From Marinomonas sp. MED121 (lineage in GTDB: Bacteria; Pseudomonadota; Gammaproteobacteria; Pseudomonadales; Marinomonadaceae): a stretch of 64,000 nt of DNA. The stretch's first letter is position 1; every line of letters starts with the position of its first letter. Made by a program: the position numbers and the translations under genes. The notes beneath the pieces were generated by a model. The model had not been told where the DNA came from. It saw only the letters and a program-made list of their open reading frames with translations, and ran no database searches. The stretch covers positions 500,908 through 564,907 of the forward strand of contig NZ_CH672431.1 of NCBI RefSeq assembly GCF_000153025.1, read 5' to 3'. Positions 45,609 to 55,619 of the stretch are shown piece by piece.

Positions 45609-46025
45609 ATGAGTAAACCAGAAAAACAACCAAAATCACAAGCAGTTCGATTAGATAAATGGCTTTGGGCCGCACGTTTCTATAAAACACGCTCTATTTG
45701 TAAGGATGCAATTGATGGCGGCAAGGTTTCTTACAATGGGGCAAAAGGTAAAGCGAGTCGTAATGTCGAAGTCGGAGCAAAGGTTACATTACGTTTAGGT
45801 TGGGATGAAAAAACACTCATCATCAAAGCAATCAGTGAACAACGTCGTGGCGCACCTGAAGCAAGACTCTTATACGAAGAAACCGAAGAATCAATTGAAA
45901 AGCGTGAGCGCCGAGCACTAGAACATAAGTCTTTAGGAGGGCGAATTATGGCAGATCATAAACCCAACAAAAAAGAACGCCGCGATATTAAGCAGCTTAA
46001 AAATGATATTTTTGGCAACCATTAA
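45609..46025 (+). CDS. hslR: Ribosome-associated heat shock protein Hsp15
   Basis: A 138-residue S4-domain RNA-binding protein that recognises stalled 50S subunits carrying nascent chains. The S4 region is VRLDKWLWAARFYKTRSICKDAIDGGKVSYNG, and the C-terminus is strongly basic with KERRDIKQLKNDIF. The ATG at 45609 is chosen over an in-frame GTG 15 bases upstream; neither has a clear ribosome site. Confidence 0.93.
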   Translation: MSKPEKQPKSQAVRLDKWLWAARFYKTRSICKDAIDGGKVSYNGAKGKASRNVEVGAKVTLRLGWDEKTLIIKAISEQRRGAPEARLLYEETEESIEKRERRALEHKSLGGRIMADHKPNKKERRDIKQLKNDIFGNH

Positions 46026-46101
46026 ACATACCGTTTCATTCTCAACTTTATAGACAGGCATTGGGGAACGAGCTAGGCATGAAGATTTAAGCCATAAAGA
46101 A

Positions 46102-46144
46102 AAAAGGAATGTTGGGGCTAGCGGCTAGAACGAACATTCCTTTT
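46102..46144. terminator. Bidirectional terminator between hslR and dprA
   Basis: A 12-base perfect stem (AAAAGGAATGTT with its complement) with a 19-base loop, A-rich on one side and T-rich on the other, between convergent genes. Confidence 0.8.
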
Positions 46145-46189
46145 ACTGGTTCGAGCTTCCACTAACTAATATGCTCTACTTTCAAAAGC

Positions 46190-47530
46190 TTATTTAGACT
46201 TGTTTTCCAGTCGCCTTGCATAGCCTGTCATAAGCGGGTCAATTAATTCCTCTAGCTCTAACTGCATACAAGTTTGCATTACCTCATCAATCGCTAGCCC
46301 AGTCATGCTTACTAGTTGATTTAGTTCAAATTCATTTTTTCCATCAGGTTCTAATAACATTTCATCTATTCTGTTCAATACCATTATTGCGCTTTCAGAC
46401 ATATTATTTGGATCGTATAGCATTGGAATTTTTTGTATTTCAACTTGTGTTTCACGTGAAACATCATTGTTTTGAGCTTCTTGAAGCCTTGGGTACACAT
46501 TAATTTTCTTCTTCATTTTGAGATCATGTGGGATGAGGGGACTCAGTTTAGACATAATCTCCAATTGCGAGAACTCATTAATAACATCCTCAACCTGAGT
46601 AATTAGCTTGGCACCTTGTTTAATCAGATCCAAACAGGCGTCACTCGATTTATCCGTTATTCGTCCAGGCACAGCAAAAACATCACGGTTATGCTGCAAG
46701 GCATAATTGGCACTGATTAAAGACCCGCTCTTAAACCCAGCTTCAACAACTATGACCCCCAAACTAAGTCCACTGATAATACGATTTCTGGCAGGAAATA
46801 ACCTCGCCTGTACTTTTGTATGTAATGGGTACTCACTCATCAAGCAGCCACTATTTGTTTCTAAGATGCGATTAAATAAAGCCTGATTGCTTTTAGGGTA
46901 GGGGTGCAATAATCCACTGCCCATGACCACAATAGTGCTACCGGCTGCAGCTAAAGCACCTTGATGAGCAGCGCTATCAATACCAATTGCACCACCACTA
47001 ACCAAACCTATACCCAAAGAACCTATTTGTTGAGCTAGTTTATAGGCTGTCTCTAACCCATATTGTGAGGCCTTTCTTGCACCTACCATAGCCAGCTTTT
47101 TCGTCTCTAATGCTTTTAGATTGCCTGTTACATAGAGAAAAATAGGGGCGACATCAATCTGCCTAAGCTCATCTGGATACTGACGCTCAGTTCGCATTAA
47201 TAAATGATGCTGCGGACTTACATCAAGCCAAGTTTGCGTGCTTGATAGTTGCTCAGAGAGTCTGTCACAGACTCGGCCATCTTGTAGGTAACTTATGGCT
47301 TCTTGCGCTGTTGCCAATGGCCACTTTAGTCTGAGAAGTAGCTCTAAGTTAATTGTCTCTTTTAGCTTAGATGCCTCAATTTTAGGTTGGCTTGTTTCCA
47401 AGGAGTGAATATAGGTAAATAATCTGTCGAGCCTAGCAGGCCCAACTCCCTTAATAAAACTTAATGTCAGCCAGTCCTGTTTTGAAAGACAGGAGATTGT
47501 TGGCAGACTTTGCTCTTCCAAGTTTTCCAT
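46190..47530 (-). CDS. dprA: DNA processing protein DprA
   Basis: Loads RecA on incoming single-stranded DNA during transformation. It has 446 residues: an N-terminal SAM/HhH-like region (FIKGVGPARLDRLFTYI near 27), the Rossmann core with MVGARKASQYG near 145, SGGAIGIDSAAHQGAL near 180 and ARLFPARNRIISGLS near 245, and a C-terminal winged-helix domain. It is longer than the common 360-390 residues owing to a linker near 330-370, which contains a perfect parS site. It is divergent from def. Confidence 0.94.
   Translation of the reverse strand: MENLEEQSLPTISCLSKQDWLTLSFIKGVGPARLDRLFTYIHSLETSQPKIEASKLKETINLELLLRLKWPLATAQEAISYLQDGRVCDRLSEQLSSTQTWLDVSPQHHLLMRTERQYPDELRQIDVAPIFLYVTGNLKALETKKLAMVGARKASQYGLETAYKLAQQIGSLGIGLVSGGAIGIDSAAHQGALAAAGSTIVVMGSGLLHPYPKSNQALFNRILETNSGCLMSEYPLHTKVQARLFPARNRIISGLSLGVIVVEAGFKSGSLISANYALQHNRDVFAVPGRITDKSSDACLDLIKQGAKLITQVEDVINEFSQLEIMSKLSPLIPHDLKMKKKINVYPRLQEAQNNDVSRETQVEIQKIPMLYDPNNMSESAIMVLNRIDEMLLEPDGKNEFELNQLVSMTGLAIDEVMQTCMQLELEELIDPLMTGYARRLENKSK
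46448..46463. other. parS centromere site 1
   Basis: TGTTTCACGTGAAACA, a perfect match to the bacterial chromosomal parS consensus bound by ParB, lying within dprA about 17 kb from dnaA. parS sites cluster near oriC in most bacteria. Confidence 0.93.
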
Positions 47531-47774
47531 TTAGCGCATTCCTTGCGTCTATTCCCTGCTAAAAAACAGAAGAAATCATGGGTATATTGATCAATAATTA
47601 TTATATATCGAGGTTAAAACACTACTCTATTAATTCACTTGCGGTACAATAATAAGAATATATTTTGATCTAACTTCTATAGATCAAATCTCACTAACTA
47701 AATACTAGACCCTGAGATTCGATCCATAGAAATTGAAACTAATTTAATACATTAATTTAATACGGTAATTAAAA

Positions 47775-48284
47775 ATGGCTGTTCTACCTGTTCTTGAATA
47801 TCCTGATCCACGTCTACGAACTGTAGCCAAGCCTGTGACTGATTTTAACGACGCCTTGCAAGTCAAAATAGATGACATGCTTGAGACAATGTACGATCAA
47901 AACGGTTTAGGCCTAGCTGCTACACAAGTTGATTTTCACCAACGTCTTGTGGTGATGGATTTCTCTGAAGAAAAAAATGACCCTATGGTCTTCATCAATC
48001 CAAGATTTGAAGTTTTGGATGACGCGGCTAATGAAGAACAAGAAGGTTGCTTATCAGTACCCGGTTTCTACGAACACATTTATCGTGCTGCTCGAGTCAA
48101 AGTAATTGCACTTGATAGAAACGGTAACGAGTTTGAGAAAAAGGTTGCAGGCTTATTAGCGGTTTGTGTCCAACACGAAATTGATCACCTAGACGGAAAA
48201 CTTATGGTGGACTATCTGTCTCCACTTAAGCGTAACCGCATTAAAACTAAGCTAGTGAAGAATCAAAAACGTATGCGAGCTTAA
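47775..48284 (+). CDS. def: Peptide deformylase
   Basis: Removes the formyl group from nascent N-terminal Met. It has 169 residues with all three motifs: GLGLAATQV near 45, EGCLSVPG (metal ligand Cys92) and [10 protein letters not shown] (His134, Glu135, His138). It is followed by fmt after a terminator-like hairpin, a pairing common across bacteria. Confidence 0.97.
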   Translation: MAVLPVLEYPDPRLRTVAKPVTDFNDALQVKIDDMLETMYDQNGLGLAATQVDFHQRLVVMDFSEEKNDPMVFINPRFEVLDDAANEEQEGCLSVPGFYEHIYRAARVKVIALDRNGNEFEKKVAGLLAVCVQHEIDHLDGKLMVDYLSPLKRNRIKTKLVKNQKRMRA

Positions 48285-48322
48285 TGTGTCTCAATAACAC
48301 ACTTGTGTAGTAACCCATTTCT

Positions 48323-48346
48323 AAATCAGGCTCCGGCCTGATTTTT
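48323..48346 (+). terminator. Intrinsic terminator between def and fmt
   Basis: A nine-base stem (AAATCAGGC with its complement), TCCG loop and five T residues. It lies inside an otherwise operon-like def-fmt-rsmB series, so it may only partly reduce downstream expression. Confidence 0.8.
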
Positions 48347-48363
48347 ATTGAAAGAGTGAAAAT

Positions 48364-49341
48364 ATGCCTCAAACTAAATCACCATTAAAAATAGTATTCG
48401 CGGGCACTCCTGAGTTTGCAGCAGCTAGCTTAAAAGCCTTGATAGAGTCATCCAATGATGAAAACCATGAGGTCATTGCCGTTTATAGTCAACCTGATAG
48501 ACCAGCAGGAAGAGGGCAAAAATTAGTGGCTAGTCCCGTTAAACAACTGGCTTTAGAACATGAGATCCCTGTTTACCAACCGCTTAATTTTAAACTCGAA
48601 GAAGATAGGCAAGTACTCGCTAACCTTGATGCGGATATCATGGTTGTAGCGGCCTATGGTTTGATCCTTCCTAAGTCTGTATTGGATATACCTAAACTGG
48701 GTTGTATCAATGTGCATGCCTCTTTGTTACCGAGATGGCGTGGAGCTGCACCGATTCATAGATCCCTTATTGAAGGGGATAAAGAAACAGGCATCACAAT
48801 AATGCAGATGGATGTGGGTTTAGATACAGGTGATATGCTTAGCAAAGTAAGCTGCGACATTCTTGATGAAGACACATCAGCAAATCTACACGATAGGTTA
48901 GCGCCTTTAGGGGGCGCGCTTTTAGTAAAAACCCTTGAGCAAATTAAAGAAGGGAAACATCAAGCTGAGAAGCAAGATGACGCTTTAGCGAATTATGCAA
49001 GCAAGTTAACTAAGCAAGAAGGCTTGATTGACTGGCATACACCAGCCGCGGATCTAGCACGTAAAATTAGAGGTTTATCACCTTGGCCTGGTAGTTACCT
49101 TGAAACAGAAAAGGGCAATATCAAGATACATCAAGCAAGCCTTCATAGTTTAGAGGCAAGCTCTTTTGAGCCAGGTACAGTGATAGAAATCAATAAAGAT
49201 ACTGTGATTGTTGCCGCCAAAGAGGGCTCAATTGCATTACATAAGGTGCAGTTCCCAGGGGGCAAACAACTTGCGATTCGAGATGCACTTAACGGAAAGT
49301 TCAAGACAGCTTTCACAGTCGGTAATCAAATAAGCGCTTAA
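48364..49341 (+). CDS. fmt: Methionyl-tRNA formyltransferase
   Basis: Formylates initiator Met-tRNA. It has 325 residues with FAGTPEFAAASLKAL at the N-terminus, QPDRPAGRGQKL, the catalytic stretch INVHASLLPRWRGAAPI near 115-130, and a C-terminal tRNA-binding domain. It is followed by rsmB 94 bases later, as in many gammaproteobacteria. Confidence 0.97.
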   Translation: MPQTKSPLKIVFAGTPEFAAASLKALIESSNDENHEVIAVYSQPDRPAGRGQKLVASPVKQLALEHEIPVYQPLNFKLEEDRQVLANLDADIMVVAAYGLILPKSVLDIPKLGCINVHASLLPRWRGAAPIHRSLIEGDKETGITIMQMDVGLDTGDMLSKVSCDILDEDTSANLHDRLAPLGGALLVKTLEQIKEGKHQAEKQDDALANYASKLTKQEGLIDWHTPAADLARKIRGLSPWPGSYLETEKGNIKIHQASLHSLEASSFEPGTVIEINKDTVIVAAKEGSIALHKVQFPGGKQLAIRDALNGKFKTAFTVGNQISA

Positions 49342-49435
49342 ATTTTTGTCTGCTCTGGATAAAGCTAGCCTGAGTAATTTGCTAACTTATCTAGAGCGAC
49401 TTTTAAGCTAAGTGAATAATCTGTAAGTGAAAATC

Positions 49436-50749
49436 ATGAATCAAAAATTTAGTAACGTGAGACTCGTTGCCATTCGAATACTCGAAAGCATCCTTCTCAA
49501 CAAGGGATCATTGAGTACTCAATTATCACGCAAACAAGCCGATGTTAAACCTGAGCATATACCTCAATTGAAAGAGATTTGTTTTGGTGTAAGTCGACAT
49601 TATCCAAAATTAAATAGCTTTGCTTTACACATGCTAGACAAGCCTTTCCAAGAAAAGGATTACGATGTGTATGCTGCCATATTAGTTGCCTTGTACCAGA
49701 TAGATTATATGGATACTCCTGAACACGCAGCCGTTAATGAAGCAGTAGAAAGCGCTAAACTGATTGGCAAGCCATGGGCAGGTAAATTAGTTAACGCCAT
49801 TTTAAGGCGCTATTTAAGAGAAGCGGATGATATTAAAGCCATCCTGAAAGCGATGCCTTCTGTTGCTCATGCCCATCCTAAGTGGCTTTTAAAACGTTTT
49901 AATAAACATTGGGCAAATGAGTTTGAACATATTGTTGAAGCAAATAATGCACGTCCACCCATGTGCCTAAGAGTTAATTTATCTCGTGTTTCACGTGAAA
50001 CACAAATGGAAAAATTATCTCAACTGGGTATAGAAAATGAGAAGGGTGAATTTTCTGAGTCAGCTATCTATTTGAAAAACGCCGTATCAGTACAGTCACT
50101 ACCCGGATTTTTTGATGGTGACATGAGTGTGCAGGATGAAGCAGCTCAGTTAAGTGCCTCAATCTTAGCGCCAAAAGAAGGGGATAAAGTCCTCGATGCC
50201 TGTGCTGCTCCAGGAGGCAAAACAGGCCATTTATTAGAAAGCGCAGACATTCATCTTACTGCGGTTGAATTAGAATCATGGCGTCTGGCTAAAATAGAAG
50301 AGAACTTAGAAAGGCTTGAGTTTAATGCAGAACTCATTTGCGCTGATTCTGGTGATCTCGATGCCTGGTGGGATAAGACACCATTCGATAAAATTTTATT
50401 AGATGTGCCTTGCTCTGCGACAGGTGTTATCCGTCGTAATCCCGATATAAAAATTAACCGTAAGCCAGCCGACATTGTTGAGTTAGTTGAGATACAAAAA
50501 CAACTAGTTAACAATATTTGGTTAGCCTTAAAGCCTGGCGGTAAACTTTTATATGCAACTTGTTCTGTCATGCCAGAAGAAAATGAGCATCAAATGGCTG
50601 AGTTTTTAAGCACGACGGAGGATGCTAAAGAAATTAATTTAACTGTCCCTTGGGGCAAAAAAGTCAGCCATGGCATTCAGTTATTACCAAACAAGAATAG
50701 CCATGACGGCTTTTATTATTGTCTGATTGAAAAAATGGGTAAGTCATAA
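49436..50749 (+). CDS. rsmB: 16S rRNA (cytosine-967-C5) methyltransferase
   Basis: Methylates C967 of 16S rRNA. It has 437 residues: an N-terminal NusB-like RNA-binding domain (about 1-140) and a SAM methyltransferase domain with CAAPGGKTGHLLE near 260, DVPCSATGVIRRNPDIK near 325 and the nucleophile region YATCSVMPEENE near 378. The ATG at 49436 is preferred to an in-frame GTG nine bases earlier. A perfect parS site lies inside the gene. Confidence 0.96.
   Translation: MNQKFSNVRLVAIRILESILLNKGSLSTQLSRKQADVKPEHIPQLKEICFGVSRHYPKLNSFALHMLDKPFQEKDYDVYAAILVALYQIDYMDTPEHAAVNEAVESAKLIGKPWAGKLVNAILRRYLREADDIKAILKAMPSVAHAHPKWLLKRFNKHWANEFEHIVEANNARPPMCLRVNLSRVSRETQMEKLSQLGIENEKGEFSESAIYLKNAVSVQSLPGFFDGDMSVQDEAAQLSASILAPKEGDKVLDACAAPGGKTGHLLESADIHLTAVELESWRLAKIEENLERLEFNAELICADSGDLDAWWDKTPFDKILLDVPCSATGVIRRNPDIKINRKPADIVELVEIQKQLVNNIWLALKPGGKLLYATCSVMPEENEHQMAEFLSTTEDAKEINLTVPWGKKVSHGIQLLPNKNSHDGFYYCLIEKMGKS
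49987..50002. other. parS centromere site 2
   Basis: TGTTTCACGTGAAACA, a second perfect consensus site, within rsmB about 13 kb from dnaA; the palindrome extends one more base on each side. Confidence 0.93.
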
Positions 50750-51174
50750 GCTCATATCAAAACGTGGGAGGGGAGATCACCCCTTCCTCTTTATCCAGTC
50801 TTTGTAAAACCTTTTTATATCTGTTTCATTGACCTCTTCAGTTTTTCTCTTTTGAGCTAACTCATTGTCTTAATTTGCTTAGTCTATCTTTATGAAAAAA
50901 CATTTCTAATGAGAATTAATTTCTCCTTAGATAAACTCTTGGCCAGAATATTTCTGTGTCATCCAGCGTATTATTCTTCTGTTAAAACATTTCCTCATCT
51001 ATTGTTATTTGATAATGAGTATTTGTCAGTCTGGGTAAATTTAATCCAGTTTATTTTGCTATTAGCATTAATTAATTAGCTCGACTTGTTTAAAATTAAG
51101 CCGACTTTTATTTTTCAAATGGGGTGTATGTCATTGGTCCAGTACATAACTCTGAACCAGGCTTAGGATAATTC
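50750..51174. other. Intergenic region, rsmB to trkA
   Basis: About 425 AT-rich bases. A G-rich/C-rich imperfect hairpin near 50767-50788, followed by T-rich bases, probably terminates rsmB transcription. The remainder likely holds the trkA promoter; no gene was recognised. Confidence 0.6.
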
Positions 51175-52548
51175 ATGAAAATCATCATATTAGGCGCAGG
51201 CCAAGTTGGCGCGACACTCGCAGAAAACTTGGCAAATGAAGACAACGACATAACCGTTGTTGATATGGACGACAAGCGTCTACGTGAATTACAAGATAGG
51301 CTAGATATACAAACGGTAGAAGGCAGTGCCTCTCACCCTGATGTGTTAGAAAGAGCAGGTGGCGATGATGCCGATATGCTTATTGCCGTGACCAACCAAG
51401 ATGAAATCAATATGGTCGCCTGCCAGATAGCAGAAACCCTATTTAAAACACCGACTAAGATTGGTCGGGTTAGATCCAACGCTTATGCCAGCCGACCAGA
51501 AATCTATGGCTATAACGGTTTGCCCATTGATGTTCGTATTAGTCCCGAGAAAGAGGTCACTCGACACATCAAGCGCCTGATTCAATATCCAGGTGCATTA
51601 CAGGTAATGGAATTTGCTGAGGGTAAAGTACAACTTGTCGTGGTGAGAGCGGAAGTAGGCGGCCCCTTAATAGACCAGCCCATCAGCTTCTTAAAAGAGC
51701 ATATGCCATCGATTCAAACCCGTATTGCTGCGATTTATCGTGATGGTCAATCTATCCAGCCAGCAGGCACAACGCATATTAGAGCCAATGATGAAGTCTT
51801 CTTTTTGACCGCTCAACGGGATGTGCTGGATGTCATGAGTGAGTTAAGACGCCTAGATAACCCTTATCGTCGTATCATGATTGCGGGGGGAGGTAATATC
51901 GGTGAGCGTTTAGCACAAAGTCTTGAAGACGAATACCGAGTAAAAATTGTTGAGCGAGGTTTGCCTAGGTGTCGCTACTTATCCGAAAACCTGAATAACA
52001 CCATCGTCTTGCATGGTGATGCTTCTAAACAAGAGCTGCTTCTAGAAGAGAATATTGAATCAACCGATGTGTTCTGTGCGCTTACGAATAATGATGAAGC
52101 TAATATCATGTCATCCATGTTGGCGAAGCGCTTAGGTGTAAGAACCGTGATGACTATTATCAACAATCCAGCCTATGTTGATATAGTGCAAGATGACATG
52201 ATTGATATTGTTATTTCCCCACAACATATGACGATTAGTACCTTACTTTCCTTTATTCGACGCGGTGATGTGGTAAATGTTCACTCACTCAGAAAAGGCG
52301 CTGCTGAGGCACTAGAAGCGGTTGCCCATGGTGATTATAAATCCTCAAAAGTCGTTGGTCGTACCATTGCCAATATCAACCTACCAGAAGGGGCGACAAT
52401 AGGAGCCGTTGTCCGTGAAGAGGACGTATTGATCGCATCGGGTGATCTTATGATTCAAGCGGAAGACCATGTGATTATCTTTGTTTCCAACAAAAAACAA
52501 ATTCCTGCCGTTGAGCAATTATTCCAAGTAGGACTCACCTTTTTCTAA
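51175..52548 (+). CDS. trkA: Trk potassium uptake regulatory subunit TrkA
   Basis: A cytoplasmic NAD-binding regulator of the Trk K+ channel. It has 457 residues arranged as two RCK units: the first Rossmann motif is IIILGAGQVGATLAE at 3-17, the second IMIAGGGNIGERLAQ near 233, each followed by an RCK_C domain. It lies upstream of trkH, 99 bases away. Confidence 0.97.
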   Translation: MKIIILGAGQVGATLAENLANEDNDITVVDMDDKRLRELQDRLDIQTVEGSASHPDVLERAGGDDADMLIAVTNQDEINMVACQIAETLFKTPTKIGRVRSNAYASRPEIYGYNGLPIDVRISPEKEVTRHIKRLIQYPGALQVMEFAEGKVQLVVVRAEVGGPLIDQPISFLKEHMPSIQTRIAAIYRDGQSIQPAGTTHIRANDEVFFLTAQRDVLDVMSELRRLDNPYRRIMIAGGGNIGERLAQSLEDEYRVKIVERGLPRCRYLSENLNNTIVLHGDASKQELLLEENIESTDVFCALTNNDEANIMSSMLAKRLGVRTVMTIINNPAYVDIVQDDMIDIVISPQHMTISTLLSFIRRGDVVNVHSLRKGAAEALEAVAHGDYKSSKVVGRTIANINLPEGATIGAVVREEDVLIASGDLMIQAEDHVIIFVSNKKQIPAVEQLFQVGLTFF

Positions 52549-52647
52549 TCCTACGAAGACATATGATTTCAGGCATTTAACGAAAGAAAAACAACGGCTT
52601 ATTTCTTATCCGACAGACAGAAACAAGCACCTATATTAGGAAAGCAA

Positions 52648-54096
52648 ATGCACATTAAGGTTATATTTCGCGTCATTGGCATTTTGGTTATGGTTTTTAG
52701 CTTAACCTTAATACCACCCTTAATTGTTTCTATTATTTATCAAGATGGCGACACCCACGCATTTTTGTACGCTTTACTAATCAACCTGATTGGCGGCTTT
52801 AGTATGTGGCTTCCTTTCAAAGGAAACCGCAAAGAGCTTAGAATTAGAGATGGCTTTATTATCACTGTCTTATTCTGGTCTGTACTTGGACTCTTCGGTG
52901 CTGTGCCTTTCATGTTGGTTGACTCACAAGCACTCTCATTCACCGATGCTTTATTCGAATCCATTTCAGGGTTAACAACCACAGGGGCAACCATACTAAC
53001 TGGCATAGATGATATGCCTCACGCCTTATTGTTTTACCGTCAACAACTACAATGGTTAGGCGGCATGGGTATCATTGTATTGGCCGTTGCTATCATGCCT
53101 ATGCTAGGTGTCGGTGGTATGCAGCTTTATCGTGCAGAAACACCGGGTCCAGTTAAAGATTCCAAACTCACACCTAGAATCGCCGAAACAGCAAAAGCCC
53201 TTTGGTATATTTATGCCTCACTCACCATAGCTTGTGCGTTAGGTTTTTGGGCGGCAGGCATGAGTTTGTTTGATGCGATTTGCCATAGCTTTTCCACTGT
53301 GGCTATTGGTGGCTTCTCCACTCATGATGCCAGCATAGGGTATTTTGATAGTCCTATGATTGAAGCCATTACCGTTATCTTTATGATCATTTCGGCTTTG
53401 AACTTTGGCTTACACTTCTATGCTTGGCGTAGCCGCTCCATCATGCATTACTTTAAAGATTCTGAAGTAAAGTTTTTTGGCTTTATTCTGCTTTGCACCA
53501 TCACCATCACCACCTTAGTATTGGCCATGACCTCTAGTTACGATTGGTCTTCATCGTTTAGATATGCCATGTTTGAAAGTATCTCTATCGCGACCACAAC
53601 AGGGTTTGGGACTGAAGACTTCTCCACTTGGCCAAACACCTTACCTTTCCTTTTAATTGTCACTTCTTTTGCCGGCGGTTGTGCCAGCTCGACTGGTGGC
53701 GGCATGAAGGTCATACGTATTTTACTTATTCTTAAACAAGGGTTTCGTGAGATACAACGTTTGATACACCCCAATGCCATTATTCCAGTTAAGCTAGGGG
53801 GGAAAGCAATCCATGAAAGAGTTATCTCTGCAGTATGGGGCTTCTTCTCAGCTTATTTACTAGTTTACGTAATACTTATGATAGGTTTAATGGCAACAGG
53901 CTTAGATCAGCTCACAGCGTGGTCTGCTGTTGCCGCTACCCTAAATAATTTAGGCCCGGGGTTGGGTGAAGTGGCTGCAAACTTTGGCTCTATCAGTGAC
54001 CCGGCAAAATGGATGCTATGTTTCTCCATGCTATTAGGTCGATTAGAAGTCTTTACCCTGTTGGTTTTATTTACACCTATGTTTTGGCAAAGATAA
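52648..54096 (+). CDS. trkH: Trk potassium uptake channel subunit TrkH
   Basis: The K+-translocating inner-membrane subunit, 482 residues with about ten helices. Four selectivity-filter-like P-loops are visible around SGLTTTGATIL, FSTVAIGGFST, SIATTTGFGTED and ATLNNLGPGLGEV. TAGGAAAG precedes the ATG. It works with the TrkA protein encoded upstream. Confidence 0.96.
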   Translation: MHIKVIFRVIGILVMVFSLTLIPPLIVSIIYQDGDTHAFLYALLINLIGGFSMWLPFKGNRKELRIRDGFIITVLFWSVLGLFGAVPFMLVDSQALSFTDALFESISGLTTTGATILTGIDDMPHALLFYRQQLQWLGGMGIIVLAVAIMPMLGVGGMQLYRAETPGPVKDSKLTPRIAETAKALWYIYASLTIACALGFWAAGMSLFDAICHSFSTVAIGGFSTHDASIGYFDSPMIEAITVIFMIISALNFGLHFYAWRSRSIMHYFKDSEVKFFGFILLCTITITTLVLAMTSSYDWSSSFRYAMFESISIATTTGFGTEDFSTWPNTLPFLLIVTSFAGGCASSTGGGMKVIRILLILKQGFREIQRLIHPNAIIPVKLGGKAIHERVISAVWGFFSAYLLVYVILMIGLMATGLDQLTAWSAVAATLNNLGPGLGEVAANFGSISDPAKWMLCFSMLLGRLEVFTLLVLFTPMFWQR

Positions 54097-54122
54097 GCAT
54101 GTTTAAGCGATAGGAAGCCAAG

Positions 54123-54596
54123 ATGACGCCAGCATGTAATTTATTAAAAAAGAAAAAGATTCCATTTAGTGTGCACGAATATGAGCATGACAGCCAATGC
54201 ACCCAGTTTGGTTTAGAAGCGGCACAAAAGCTCGGCCTTGATCCTGAATCCGTCTTTAAGACCTTGCTAGTCAGTGACGGTAAAAACTTATTTGTGAGTA
54301 TTATTCCTGTGACTCACACACTAAGTTTAAAAAAAGCCGCCGCGCATTTTGGCGTTAAAAAATTAGTCATGGCAAACCCTAATGACGCCCAGAAAAGCAG
54401 TGGTTATCTAGTCGGTGGTATTAGTCCTATCGCACAAAAGAAAGCCTTGGTTACCGCAGTTGACCAAAGCGCTAAAGCGTTAGTAAGTATTTACGTTAGT
54501 GGCGGTAAGAGAGGCCTAGATATTGGCCTTAAACCGGATGATCTCATTAAGGCTTGTGGTAGAGCTCAATTTGCAGATTTAATAGACGAATCCTAG
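54123..54596 (+). CDS. ybaK: Cys-tRNA deacylase, YbaK type
   Basis: Hydrolyses mischarged Cys-tRNA(Pro), and Cys-tRNA(Cys) in the known family. It has 157 residues with the catalytic-lysine segment ESVFKTLLVS near 43, HFGVKKLVMANP near 77 and GYLVGGISPIAQKK near 100. It follows trkH by 26 bases and ends at a strong terminator. Confidence 0.94.
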   Translation: MTPACNLLKKKKIPFSVHEYEHDSQCTQFGLEAAQKLGLDPESVFKTLLVSDGKNLFVSIIPVTHTLSLKKAAAHFGVKKLVMANPNDAQKSSGYLVGGISPIAQKKALVTAVDQSAKALVSIYVSGGKRGLDIGLKPDDLIKACGRAQFADLIDES

Positions 54597-54648
54597 CGAG
54601 TACAACTTGGTTTGGAACCTTACAACGAATCAATTTGATGACTAAATT

Positions 54649-54694
54649 AAGTCACTAAAAAAGGCGCATTCAATAGCGCCTTTTTTAGTGACTT
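54649..54694. terminator. Strong bidirectional terminator
   Basis: A 19-base perfect stem with GGCGC at its top, six A residues before and six T residues after the GC core, and an eight-base loop, between convergent ybaK and the acyltransferase gene. Confidence 0.93.
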
Positions 54695-54725
54695 ATAAAA
54701 TAAGCAGAGTTATCAAGATTCTAAG

Positions 54726-55619
54726 CTAGCCTCTTGGATAGAGTGATTGTCCATCAGGTTGCTTTTTAAAACGCTTATATTCCCACTGATATTGCTCAAG
54801 GCCGTGCTCAGCTAACTTTTCTATAGAACGATTCATAGCAGCCACAGACTCATCCACATCCTCAGAATAAAACCCTTCATCAACCGGCTCCATAATCACT
54901 TTATAGCCACCTTTGACCCGAAACGCGGCACCAATAAAGGCTTTTGCTCCTGTCTTATTCACCAGTTGTGAAGTAAGCGTCATGCTATAGGCCTGTTGAC
55001 CATAAAAAGGCACGTAAACACCACCGCCGTCCTTAGGCACTTGATCTGGCAAAATACCCACTAAACCATCACCTTTTAATGCTTTCATCAGTTGCATCAC
55101 ACCTTTACGGTTAGTGGGAACGAGTTGAGAACCAGCACGCTCACGGGCATCGCGAATAAATGCGTCTAATTTTTCGGCATTTTTAACTGGGCGATACATA
55201 GCGGTTAAAGGTTTAAATTGAGCCAAATAATAGTTCATCATTTCCCAGTGACCTAGGTGAGGCGCTAGCACTAATACCCCAGAATCACCTTTAGCAGCTT
55301 GCTCAAATTCACTATTATCATGCAGTTCAGGTTTTAAAAGGTCGAGCACTTGGGCCCTAGGCTTAGTCCAGACATGACTCATTTCAAAGGCTGTTTGCCC
55401 CATGTTTTCTAGCCTAGCATTTCGAATAGACAGCCTTTGTTCATCGGTTTTATTAGGGAAGCAGAGTTTTAAATTAAGGTCGATTGCTTTGACAGTTCGA
55501 GCATTACGCTTGATAAAAGTACGGCCAAAAAACGCCCCTAAGGCTTGTACCAAGGTAAAAGGGAAAGCGCTTAAACAGCGTAAAATAATGATAAAAAATG
55601 AGCCTAACTTATTATTCAT
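54726..55619 (-). CDS. Lysophospholipid/lipid A acyltransferase family protein (LpxL/HtrB-like)
   Basis: A 297-residue membrane-associated acyltransferase. It has an N-terminal hydrophobic segment, the catalytic HX4E motif in LAPHLGHWEMMN near 120, TAMYRPVKN near 140, and GILPDQVPKDGGGVYVPFYG near 193. It probably adds a secondary acyl chain to lipid A or a lysophospholipid. The same kind of gene sits beside gmhB and gyrB near oriC in Pseudomonas. Confidence 0.9.
   Translation of the reverse strand: MNNKLGSFFIIILRCLSAFPFTLVQALGAFFGRTFIKRNARTVKAIDLNLKLCFPNKTDEQRLSIRNARLENMGQTAFEMSHVWTKPRAQVLDLLKPELHDNSEFEQAAKGDSGVLVLAPHLGHWEMMNYYLAQFKPLTAMYRPVKNAEKLDAFIRDARERAGSQLVPTNRKGVMQLMKALKGDGLVGILPDQVPKDGGGVYVPFYGQQAYSMTLTSQLVNKTGAKAFIGAAFRVKGGYKVIMEPVDEGFYSEDVDESVAAMNRSIEKLAEHGLEQYQWEYKRFKKQPDGQSLYPRG

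Noticed and set aside
55562..55575. GAAAGCGCTT in the lpxL-like gene as another LacI operator
   Set aside because: Only half of the palindrome is present and it lies in an unrelated housekeeping gene.
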